From NCBI GenBank assembly GCA_021776825.1, contig JAJFFG010000050.1, positions 124,001 to 188,000 of the forward strand: a DNA stretch of 64,000 bases. The letters are read 5' to 3'. The stretch is from Planctomycetota bacterium. GTDB taxonomy: Bacteria; Planctomycetota; JAJSAM01; JAJVHW01. Below, one piece after another: positions 8,484 through 15,752 of this stretch. Made by a program: the position numbers and the translations under genes. Below the pieces are notes generated by a model. That model searched no databases, had not been told where the DNA came from, and was given only the letters and a program-made list of their open reading frames with translations. The stretch's first letter is position 1; every line of letters starts with the position of its first letter.

Positions 8484-9417
8484 TAGGGCGCCGCGCGCAA
8501 CGTCGAGCCGAGCCGGCCTGATCGTCTGCGCGGGCGCGCTGCTCTGGCTGGGCGTCGCAGCGTTGGGCGTGCGGTCCTTCCTGACGTTCGACATCGACCT
8601 TGGCGGTGATGGGCACCGAGTCGTCAGTCAGCTTCCGGTTCCCGACGATCTCGCGCGCGCGGCGCTCGCAGCAGGCCACGAAGGAAGCTGGATCGCCGTG
8701 AAGGACGCCGGAGCGGGGCTGCTGTTCACGACGCACGCTGAGACGGGGACCTCGTCCGCCACCGTTCTCGAGTCCACCCAGCGACTGAAGCTCGGCCAGG
8801 ACTGGTACGTGCGTGCGCAGCGCTTCATTCCCAGGGGCCATCGCGTCCATGCGGTCGTCCAACTGGAGGCCGAGGTCGGTGAGTGGACTCTCTTCCGGGT
8901 GCACGCCGTCCGGTCTACGTCGTATCGCCGCGACGCAGCGCCCGTCCTGACACGGTTCCCGCGTCGAGGGCGCGTCGAGTCCGTCGGCTCGGGTGCCGCC
9001 GACGGCGGCCGACACGGCGGTCTTCTCATTGCGCGGACATTGAGTGGGATTGTGGCGGGGCGAGACGACGTTGAGTCCTCCGAGGGCTGGCTCCTGATCT
9101 GGGACTCCGTCGGACGGCGCGCCCTCTGGTCGGATGCGACGGACCCGACGACGCGCGTCTCGTTCTTGGCCCTCCTGGGCGACGACGGCGAGGTCGATCC
9201 GGACGACTTGGACTGTCTCGCCGATCGAGTGCGCGGGGCGCCCGTGCGCAATGCTGCCGAACGGCGGATGCTCCCCGCCGAGAGCGAGCTCCTGGCAGCG
9301 CTGGACGACCCACGCAAGTCCGTCCGAGCGGCCGCGGCACGCGTGATCGAGGCTGGAGGCGAGGCGTTCTACCCGTTGGGCGTCCGCGAGCTGGCGCGAC
9401 GCGCCGAAGCCCGCTGA
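8476..9417 (+). CDS. Membrane-anchored hypothetical protein with HEAT-like C-terminus
   Basis: 313 residues. The ATG at 8476 overlaps the end of the selenoprotein gene by eight bases (ATGAGTGA), indicating coupled translation. A single TM helix lies at residues 14-37 (LIVCAGALLWLGVAALGVRSFL), followed by a mostly beta extracytoplasmic region. The end (LLAALDDPRKSVRAAAARVIEAGGEAFYPLG) is a HEAT-like helix pair strongly resembling the tail of the protein at 4272-5225. No catalytic motif recognised. Co-translation suggests it works with the selenoprotein. Confidence 0.65.
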   Translation: MSDRAPRATSSRAGLIVCAGALLWLGVAALGVRSFLTFDIDLGGDGHRVVSQLPVPDDLARAALAAGHEGSWIAVKDAGAGLLFTTHAETGTSSATVLESTQRLKLGQDWYVRAQRFIPRGHRVHAVVQLEAEVGEWTLFRVHAVRSTSYRRDAAPVLTRFPRRGRVESVGSGAADGGRHGGLLIARTLSGIVAGRDDVESSEGWLLIWDSVGRRALWSDATDPTTRVSFLALLGDDGEVDPDDLDCLADRVRGAPVRNAAERRMLPAESELLAALDDPRKSVRAAAARVIEAGGEAFYPLGVRELARRAEAR

Positions 9418-9581
9418 GCCGCGGCGCACTTCAGGTCCACCGTCCGGCGGTCTCGTCCCTGGTCGATTCGATCGAATTCGATGCAACCCGACCAGCCTCT
9501 CAGTGCGTCCACCACGACGGATCGGTACGTCGATCTGTCCTAGGACGCGGGAAGACCTGCCTCTTCCGCGACGGTGCCGCG

Positions 9582-10733
9582 GTGATCGTCAACGCCCTCG
9601 CGATACTTGCCCTCTTCGTGGCCGCGGTCGAGTTGATCGGCGGCGGCGCGCTGGTGACCGCAGCCGTGCGCGGTTGGCGGCGTCTGGGTGGGCATGCACT
9701 GAGTGAGCATGGTCGGCGTAGGCGATCCACCGCCTCGGACCGCACCGCCTCGGACCGCACCGCCTCGAACCGGCCCGCCTCGAACCGGCCCGCCTCGGAC
9801 CGACCGGGCGCCACGGAGAGCGCGGAGTCGTTGCGACACCTGCTCTTCCTCCTCGTCGCCGTTCTCGCCGGTCTCTCGCTGGTCTCGGTGGTTCTCTGGG
9901 GACTGCTCCTCGAGAGTTACGTGCCGCAGTGGGAGGGGGTTCGCTGCGTCGTCGGCGTGCTGAAGGTCGGTACGGGCAGCCAGGGCGCGGCCGGCTGGCT
10001 GCCCGCGCTGGCAGATGTGACTGCGGTCCTACGTGTCGCGCTGCTCCTCGGAGCGGGGGCCGCCGTGGCCGTGCACCTCGCCTCTCGGGATCAGCCCGCC
10101 GGAGCGCTCACCCGCCGCCAGCTCGCGCTCGCGCTGATGGTCGGCCTGGTGGCCATCGGAGCGGCTGCGACGGAGACCGCCTACATCGTGATCCCGAAGG
10201 CCGAGCGCTTCCTGGCCGCGGGCTGCTGCTCGACGGCGGGGATCACCTCGTCGTCCGCTGGCCTGCTCCTCGGGCGCGCGGCGTGGACAGGGACGGCGTC
10301 GACCGGGACCGCAGCGACGTTCTTCGGGGCGCCGGCGTTGGTCCTCTCGGTCGTCCTCTTCCGCGGGCAGCAACTTCCCGCGGCAGGCACGTGGACACAT
10401 CGGGCGGTCACCGACGTCGTTCGGGTAGCCGTGGCCGGCGCAGTGCTCATCGGCGGTCTGCTCTTCGTGAACGATCTCGTCGCGCCCGCGGCGCTCGGGC
10501 TTCCGCTACATCAGTGCACGTACTGCCTGGCCGCGGCGGCCCCCGAGACGCTCGTCGGTCTGGCGCTCCTCGCGACGCCCCTGCTTGCGGTCTCGTGGGG
10601 CGCAGCCGCGCGGTGGCTCGGTCCCGGTGAAGGTCCGACGGTCGATGCGCTGCGACGGAGTCTCGACCGCATCGCCGCGTTCAGCACTCTTGCCGCGGTC
10701 GGCTTCTTCGCAGTTGCGTGGGGTGTGGCATGA
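9582..10733 (+). CDS. Eight-TM membrane protein, function unknown
   Basis: 383 residues with GTG start at 9582. I count eight hydrophobic helices (about residues 2-28, 87-110, 142-168, 180-205, 245-262, 280-300, 320-340 and 360-383). Between helices 1 and 2 is a charged loop built from a 15-bp DNA repeat (TASDR/TASNR/PASNR units). A C-x-x-C pair (LHQCTYCLAAA) lies between helices 6 and 7, with a further Cys pair in AAGCCSTAGI. Its stop overlaps the start of the NosL-like gene (ATGA), so the two are coupled. The cysteine pair together with the NosL-like partner suggests metal or thiol handling in the envelope; this is inference. No named family recognised. Confidence 0.6.
   Translation: MIVNALAILALFVAAVELIGGGALVTAAVRGWRRLGGHALSEHGRRRRSTASDRTASDRTASNRPASNRPASDRPGATESAESLRHLLFLLVAVLAGLSLVSVVLWGLLLESYVPQWEGVRCVVGVLKVGTGSQGAAGWLPALADVTAVLRVALLLGAGAAVAVHLASRDQPAGALTRRQLALALMVGLVAIGAAATETAYIVIPKAERFLAAGCCSTAGITSSSAGLLLGRAAWTGTASTGTAATFFGAPALVLSVVLFRGQQLPAAGTWTHRAVTDVVRVAVAGAVLIGGLLFVNDLVAPAALGLPLHQCTYCLAAAAPETLVGLALLATPLLAVSWGAAARWLGPGEGPTVDALRRSLDRIAAFSTLAAVGFFAVAWGVA
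9729..9803 (+). repeat. Five 15-bp tandem repeats inside the 8-TM protein gene
   Basis: Units start at 9729, 9744, 9759, 9774 and 9789. The first two are identical (ACCGCCTCGGACCGC); the others differ by one to three bases. Each unit encodes five residues (xASxR), so changes in copy number keep the frame and only alter loop length. Confidence 0.9.
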
Positions 10734-11167
10734 CCACCCGTTGGGTCGCCGCCGTCGCCCTCGTCGCGGTCTGCTCCCTGCCCCTCGTCGGCTCGGCGTT
10801 GCGCGGCGATCCGCCCCCGCGCTGCGCGGCTGACGGTGTGGTTCTCGCGAGCGACCCGCGCGTGCGCGTTGAACTCGATGCCGGAGCGACCCACGGGTTC
10901 TGCTGCGTCTCGTGCGCCGAGCGCTTCCTCGACGCCCGGGGCGCCGCGGCCGAACGCGTCCTCGTCATCGATGAGGAGACCGGCGCCCCCGTCGTGGCCG
11001 ATCGGGCGTTCTTCGTCCGAAGCCGTGTCGTGACAGAGCCTGCGACCGGCGATCGCATCCACGTCTTCGCTAGCCAACGCGACGCCGAACGTCACGCCGA
11101 GACGTATCGCGGGCGGCTGCTCACGGGCGACGAACGGCCGTTCGCCCAGACTGATGGAGACGGATAG
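10730..11167 (+). CDS. NosL-like exported protein
   Basis: 145 residues. ATG at 10730 overlaps the upstream stop (ATGA). An N-terminal signal peptide (VAAVALVAVCSLPLVGSA) precedes a Cys-rich centre, GFCCVSCAERFLD. The second half (VLVIDEETGAPVVADRAFFV...VFASQRDAERHAETYRG) matches the NosL layout, in which a strand with an Asp/Ala core is followed by a helix beginning at Ala-x-Arg/His. NosL proteins are periplasmic copper carriers for nitrous-oxide reductase and related metal-delivery systems. The FCCVSC cluster, instead of the usual Met/Cys lipoprotein site, is unusual. Together with the ABC permease and ATPase downstream it may form a metal-handling set (inference). Confidence 0.55.
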   Translation: MTTRWVAAVALVAVCSLPLVGSALRGDPPPRCAADGVVLASDPRVRVELDAGATHGFCCVSCAERFLDARGAAAERVLVIDEETGAPVVADRAFFVRSRVVTEPATGDRIHVFASQRDAERHAETYRGRLLTGDERPFAQTDGDG

Positions 11168-13051
11168 ATGGGACGCACGACCGAGAGCGACGAGCCGCGT
11201 TCTCTGCGCCGACAGATCGCTCCGCTGAGCCTCGTGCTCATCGCGTCGGGACTGGCCGGGGCGTGCGGCGACGACGGCCCGAACGGTGTCGCTCCGAACG
11301 GTGGGGGAGATGAGTCGGACGTGACGACACGTCGAGCCGGATTCGTCGAGGTCGCGGAGGAAATCGGCATCCGCTTCGACATGAAGTTTCTCCCTGGCGA
11401 GCAGGGCGAGAACTTCAAGATCAACCTCTACGACCATGGCAGCGGCGTGCTGGTCGGCGACGTCGACGGCGACGGCCACGAGGATCTGTACCTGCTCAAT
11501 CAGCTCGGTCCGAACGGCCTGTTCCGCAACCGCGGAGACGGCACGTTCGAGGACGTGACGGAGCGTGCTGGCGTCGCCCTTGACGACCGCATCTGCACCT
11601 CGGGTTCGTTCGCAGACATCGACAACGATGGCGATCAGGATCTGTTCGTCGCGTCGACGCGCGGTGGCAACGTGCTGTTTCGAAACGAGGGCGACGGTCG
11701 CTTCGTCGACATCACGGCCGCAGCGGGGGTCGAGTACGTCGGCCACTCCCAGGGCGTGGCCTTCTTCGACTACGACGACGACGGACTGCTCGATCTGTTC
11801 GTCAGCAACACCGCGAAGTGGACACTCGACACACGCGAGCCGGAGGGCCGCTACTTCGTCGGCCAGGCCAGCCTGATCGAACTCGTGCAGAGCGACCCGG
11901 AACTGAACGCGCTCTATCACAACGAGGGTGATGGCACGTTCCGCGACGTCACCGAGGAGACGGGCACTGCGGGCCGCGGATGGGGCGGCGACATCGCGAT
12001 TTTCGATGTCGACTCCGACGGCGATCAGGACCTCTTCGTCACGAACATGTTCGGGCTGAGCATGCTCCTGCGGAACGACGCGGGCAAGCGGTTCACCGAC
12101 GTCACCGAGGAAACGCTCGGGCGCACGTCGTGGGGCGCAGTCGGTTGCAAGCCGATGGACTACGACGGCGACGGCCTGCTCGATCTGTTCCTGGTCGACA
12201 TGCACTCGGACATGTGGATGCCGGTGACCAGCACCGCCGACGAGATGCGTGAGAAGCACAAGTTCGGCACCGTGATGGGCGAGATGGTGGAGCGCGGCAA
12301 GGTCAGCGCGAAAGACCTCCAGATGTACGAGGTCGAGATGTCGGCCAATCCGCGGAAGGTGCTCTTCGGCAACACGCTGTTCCGCAACCTCGGCAACGGC
12401 CGCTACGAGGAGACGTCAGAGGCCGCGAATGCCGAGACGTTCTGGCCGTGGGGCATCGCCGCTGCCGACTTCGATCTGGATGGCGACGAGGATGCGTTCC
12501 TGCCGGCGGGAATGGGGTATCCGTTCTTCTACTGGCGCAACGCGCTGCTCATGAACGCGGGCGACGGCACCTTCGCGTGGGGTGAGTCGGCTGAGGGCAT
12601 CGAGCCGCGCCCCGGCGGACCGCACCTGCCGGACCCGATCGGAGGTAGCCCAGCGACACGCAGCTCACGCTGCGCCGCGGTGATGGACATCGACGAGGAC
12701 GGTCGACCCGACCTCGCCGTCAATAACTTCAACGAGCGCGCGTACGTGTATCGCAACCAGTTCCCGGAGCGTCACTGGGTGGGTCTCCGGCTTCGTGGCA
12801 CGAAGAGCAACCGGGATGCGGTCGGTGCGCTGGCGCACGTCCACGTCGGAGGCGGCGTGCAGGTGCGGCAGGTCCATGCGGCCGGTGGGTACCTCGCCCA
12901 GAGCACGCGCACGCTGTACTTCGGGCTCGGCGACAACGACTCGATCGAGCGCTGCACGATCCGTTGGCCGAGCGGCATCGAGCAGGAACTGACCGATCTC
13001 GAGATCGATCGGCTGCACGACATCGTGGAGCCCGTCGGAGAGCGTCGCTAG
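11168..13051 (+). CDS. FG-GAP / ASPIC-UnbV repeat lipoprotein
   Basis: 627 residues beginning directly after the stop of the NosL-like gene. The signal segment ends in GLAGAC, a lipobox. Six or more FG-GAP blades carry the calcium-binding loop DxDxDGxxD (GDVDGDGHEDLY, ADIDNDGDQDLF, DYDDDGLLDLF, DVDSDGDQDLF, DYDGDGLLDLF, DIDEDGRPDLA), forming an integrin-like beta-propeller. Residues about 535-610 form an ASPIC/UnbV domain (HWVGLRLRGTKSNRDAVGA ... IRWPSG). Such CRTAC1-like proteins are abundant in Planctomycetota; their ligand is unknown, and extracellular carbohydrate or protein binding is the usual guess. Co-directional with the flanking genes and probably in the same operon. Confidence 0.88.
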   Translation: MGRTTESDEPRSLRRQIAPLSLVLIASGLAGACGDDGPNGVAPNGGGDESDVTTRRAGFVEVAEEIGIRFDMKFLPGEQGENFKINLYDHGSGVLVGDVDGDGHEDLYLLNQLGPNGLFRNRGDGTFEDVTERAGVALDDRICTSGSFADIDNDGDQDLFVASTRGGNVLFRNEGDGRFVDITAAAGVEYVGHSQGVAFFDYDDDGLLDLFVSNTAKWTLDTREPEGRYFVGQASLIELVQSDPELNALYHNEGDGTFRDVTEETGTAGRGWGGDIAIFDVDSDGDQDLFVTNMFGLSMLLRNDAGKRFTDVTEETLGRTSWGAVGCKPMDYDGDGLLDLFLVDMHSDMWMPVTSTADEMREKHKFGTVMGEMVERGKVSAKDLQMYEVEMSANPRKVLFGNTLFRNLGNGRYEETSEAANAETFWPWGIAAADFDLDGDEDAFLPAGMGYPFFYWRNALLMNAGDGTFAWGESAEGIEPRPGGPHLPDPIGGSPATRSSRCAAVMDIDEDGRPDLAVNNFNERAYVYRNQFPERHWVGLRLRGTKSNRDAVGALAHVHVGGGVQVRQVHAAGGYLAQSTRTLYFGLGDNDSIERCTIRWPSGIEQELTDLEIDRLHDIVEPVGERR

Positions 13052-13062
13052 GCCCGTTGCCG

Positions 13063-13344
13063 ATGGGCCGCGACGCGCCACGAACGGTGCTTCTGACGAC
13101 ACTCGTCCTCGTGGTGGCGAGCGTCGGCGCGTTCATTGTGTCGGGACTGCGGAGCGCGCGACGGCTCACGGACCCGGCTCATCACGAACTGGGCCTCCCA
13201 GGGCTGGGGCGGGCGACCGATCTGTCTCGTTGCGCCGCGGCGTTCGATCCTCGGCTCGCGGCTCAGTGCGCTCTGCGCCACGGTGATCTCCCCGGCACGG
13301 ACGTGATCTGTCCGGATCACGCGCTCGGGGCCGTCGACCGATGA
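13063..13344 (+). CDS. Small single-TM hypothetical protein
   Basis: 93 residues, ATG at 13063. One TM helix (TVLLTTLVLVVASVGAFIVSG) is followed by a periplasmic segment with three cysteines (SRCAAAF, AQCALRHG, VICPDHA). The stop overlaps the permease start by four bases (ATGA), so it belongs to the ABC transporter operon. It could be an accessory or metal-binding subunit; no family recognised. Confidence 0.6.
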   Translation: MGRDAPRTVLLTTLVLVVASVGAFIVSGLRSARRLTDPAHHELGLPGLGRATDLSRCAAAFDPRLAAQCALRHGDLPGTDVICPDHALGAVDR

Positions 13345-14564
13345 GGAACGTGGGCGCGTCTCGCGGCGCGCTGCGCGTCGTCGCTGCAATCGCTCGCAGC
13401 GGTGCGTCCGCCGTGTCGCTGCATCGACTTCGCACCGTGTCCACCGTGCTCTGTGTGGTGGCGATCGTGCTGCCCTACGTCGTCGGCTCCGGGATCGCGG
13501 CCGGCCTGCGTGCTGACATGGTTGCGGCCGTCGACGCAGGCCCCGACCTGCACGTGACAACGCTGCGCTTCGGGCGCCCGGCGCCGATGCCGGAGTCCGC
13601 CATCGCGGTCGTCGCCGACTTGCCCGGTGTGACGTCCGTCGTGCCCCGCGTCGTCGCCGAGACACAGCTCGGTACGCGCGGCGAGAGCGCTGTCGTCGTC
13701 GGAGTCCCACGCGACTCGCTCCCCGCGCATGTGAGCGTGATGGATGGCCGCCTGTTCGCCCCGAACGCTCCGAACGAGCTCGTCATGGGGCACGATCTTG
13801 CGGCGCGTCTCGGCTTGAAAGTGGGAGACGCGGTCCCGCCGTTCTATCGCAACGAATCCGGCGAGCGCGTCTCGCGCGTGGTGGGCGTGTTCGGCGCCGG
13901 CGCGCCGCTCTGGGCATCGCAGGTGATCTTCACCTCGATCGAGACGGCCCAGACGATCTCAGCCGAGGAAAGCGCCGTGACGTCGCTCCTTGTGACGTGC
14001 CAGCCGAACTACCGCGATGCCGTCGCCGAGAGACTGCGGGCGCTTCCGACCCTGGGCCCGCCGGGCATCCGTCCGGCGCTGCGAGCGCGGGTTACGACGC
14101 GCGACGATCTCTACGCGCTGCTCGCCCGACGCCTACTCGACCGCGAGACGCTCTTTCAGTTGCCGTTCATCCTCGCGTTCGCGATCGGCATCCCGCTCGT
14201 CCTCGTGACATCGGGCGTGGGACTCGCGGAACGACGTCGGGAGGCCGGGCTCCTGCGCGCCGTTGGTTGGAGCGTCGATGCGCTGCTGTTGCGTTCGCTC
14301 GTGGAGGGTGCGCTGCTGACCCTCATCGGAACGTCGCTCTCGGTGCTGATCGCGTTCGTCTGGCTGGACCTCGCGAACGGCGCCGGCATCGCGCCTGTGC
14401 TTCTTCCCGGTGCCGCCCGGATGCCCGGTTTCCGCGTGCCGTGGCAGATGCTCCCGATCCCGGCGCTGCTCGGACTCGCGGTCACATCCGTGCTGGTCTT
14501 CGCCGGATCGACCTGGTCCACGTGGAGGGCCGCGACGGCGCCGCCGGCCGAGGCGATGCGATGA
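13341..14564 (+). CDS. ABC transporter permease, MacB/FtsX type
   Basis: 407 residues with the standard MacB/LolC-type layout: TM1 at about 32-55, a large periplasmic domain (about 56-265), and three TM helices near the end (FILAFAIGIPLVLVTSGVGL; LLTLIGTSLSVLIAFVWL; IPALLGLAVTSVLVFAG). The segment ERRREAGLLRAVGWS after TM2 is the typical coupling region that contacts the ATPase. It is coupled to the ATPase gene by an ATGA overlap. Such transporters move lipoproteins, peptides or antibiotics, or act as mechanotransmitters; the substrate here is unknown. A deleted partial copy lies at 23818-24332. Confidence 0.85.
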   Translation: MRNVGASRGALRVVAAIARSGASAVSLHRLRTVSTVLCVVAIVLPYVVGSGIAAGLRADMVAAVDAGPDLHVTTLRFGRPAPMPESAIAVVADLPGVTSVVPRVVAETQLGTRGESAVVVGVPRDSLPAHVSVMDGRLFAPNAPNELVMGHDLAARLGLKVGDAVPPFYRNESGERVSRVVGVFGAGAPLWASQVIFTSIETAQTISAEESAVTSLLVTCQPNYRDAVAERLRALPTLGPPGIRPALRARVTTRDDLYALLARRLLDRETLFQLPFILAFAIGIPLVLVTSGVGLAERRREAGLLRAVGWSVDALLLRSLVEGALLTLIGTSLSVLIAFVWLDLANGAGIAPVLLPGAARMPGFRVPWQMLPIPALLGLAVTSVLVFAGSTWSTWRAATAPPAEAMR

Positions 14565-15247
14565 CCGCGCAGACGGGATTGAGCGTGGAGGCGCGCGAGG
14601 TCCGACGCGAGTTCGCGGTGCGCGATGGCACCGCCGTCGCAGCCGTCGCGGGCGTGTCGCTCTCGGTCGCGGCCGGGGCGTTCGTCGCTGTGCGCGGGCG
14701 CTCCGGTTCCGGCAAGACCACGCTCCTTGCACTGCTCGCGGGGCTCGACCACCCGACGTCGGGCAGTGTCCTGCTCGACGGCGTCGATCTCGCCCGAGTC
14801 AGTCGCGCCGAACGCACCCGACGACTCCGCCCGACCGGGATCGTCTTCCAGAACGGAGCCGCAGTTCCGCGACTTCCGGTGTGGGAGAACGTCTCGATCG
14901 GCCTGGTCCCGCTCGGCGTCCCGATGGCCGAGCGACGGCAGCTCGCGGAGGCGGCGCTCGAGACGGTCGCGCTCCAGCACGTGGTCGCGCGACGCCCGGA
15001 GGCCCTCAGCGCCGGAGAACGTCAGCGCGCTGCGCTGGCTCGGGCGTTGCTGCACTCGCCGCGGTTGCTCTTCGCCGACGAGCCGACGTCGAATCTCGAT
15101 CCGGAGTCGGCCGAGATCGTGTGTGACGTGTTGGCGGGGGCCCATGCGAGTGGGGCGACGCTGGTGGTGGCGTCGCACGACGAGCGGATGTTGGCGAGGG
15201 CAGCTCGGGTGGTGGAGATGCGGGAGGGGCGGTTGGTTTCGGAGTGA
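14561..15247 (+). CDS. ABC transporter ATP-binding protein (LolD/MacB type)
   Basis: 228 residues, normal for LolD-like ATPases. Walker A GRSGSGKTT (46-54), Q-loop Q97, signature LSAGERQRAALARAL (149-163, with Ala for the first Gly of LSGGQ), Walker B LLFADE (169-174), D-loop SNLD and H-loop SHD near residue 210 are all present, so it should be active. ATG start overlaps the permease stop. It energises the MacB-type permease. The 3' half is nearly identical in sequence to the pseudogene at 23818-24332. Confidence 0.9.
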   Translation: MTAQTGLSVEAREVRREFAVRDGTAVAAVAGVSLSVAAGAFVAVRGRSGSGKTTLLALLAGLDHPTSGSVLLDGVDLARVSRAERTRRLRPTGIVFQNGAAVPRLPVWENVSIGLVPLGVPMAERRQLAEAALETVALQHVVARRPEALSAGERQRAALARALLHSPRLLFADEPTSNLDPESAEIVCDVLAGAHASGATLVVASHDERMLARAARVVEMREGRLVSE

Positions 15248-15251
15248 CGTC

Positions 15252-15302
15252 TCACCAGAGATGGCGCTTGGCAAACGCCGCTCCCCAGTCGCAGCGAACG
15301 CG
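15252..15302 (-). pseudogene. Possible tail of a GIY-YIG nuclease gene (remnant)
   Basis: On the minus strand the last codons read WGAAFAKRHLW followed by TGA, the typical end of small GIY-YIG nucleases (GSGRAFAKRHLW). Upstream of this the frame is not recognisable. It sits directly behind the ABC ATPase, exactly as a better preserved GIY-YIG tail sits behind the second ATPase copy at 24340. Confidence 0.35.
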
Positions 15303-15752
15303 CGGCGCTTCGATCTCGGTACGCGACACACGCGCTCTCGTCCCTCCGTGTCGGGTCGCCACATGTGCTCTCTCCTTGCTCTCGGGTCCACCGGGATGAT
15401 GGCGTCGCCCGTCAGCGCGATGTGACTGAACTCGCTGACCATGGTCACGGTCGCCGCGGCGCCTTGTGAAGCGGGTGACACGCCGAAGCGATCTCCGGGT
15501 CGCGCTCCGATTCTCCGAGAGTCCCGCCATCCGCGGACACGCCCAAATTGACATGTATCACTCCGGCGCGTCGTGGACCGGATGTACATGGCGGCGCCCA
15601 TTGGCACCGGCGAGTGGGGCGTCCGGGGCGTCCGCTGCGTCGAGTTGGCGCCCCGGCGGAGGGTGGGGACGGGGGATGTCGGACGACGTCGACGGGGGCG
15701 TGATGCAATCCGCGGCAACGAGCCGTGCGGCCGCACCGTACGTGTGCCCCCA
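15303..15752. other. Region without a convincing gene
   Basis: About 450 bases between the ABC ATPase and the flavoprotein. I see no ORF with family similarity, no tRNA and no clear promoter. It may hold further decayed sequence from the GIY-YIG remnant and the promoter of the conduit operon. Confidence 0.4.

Noticed and set aside
9729-9803. CRISPR-like array
   Set aside because: Repeats are contiguous 15-mers without spacers and lie inside a coding frame.
10511-12259. 582-codon open frame on the minus strand opposite the ASPIC/FG-GAP gene
   Set aside because: High GC makes long antisense frames common. The + strand frame has clear FG-GAP and UnbV motifs, and the antisense translation shows no family pattern.
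15573-15752. N-terminal extension of the flavoprotein from ATG 15573
   Set aside because: The extra 60 residues are low-complexity and Arg-rich with no ribosome site, and the natural N-terminal TM helix begins after GTG 15753.
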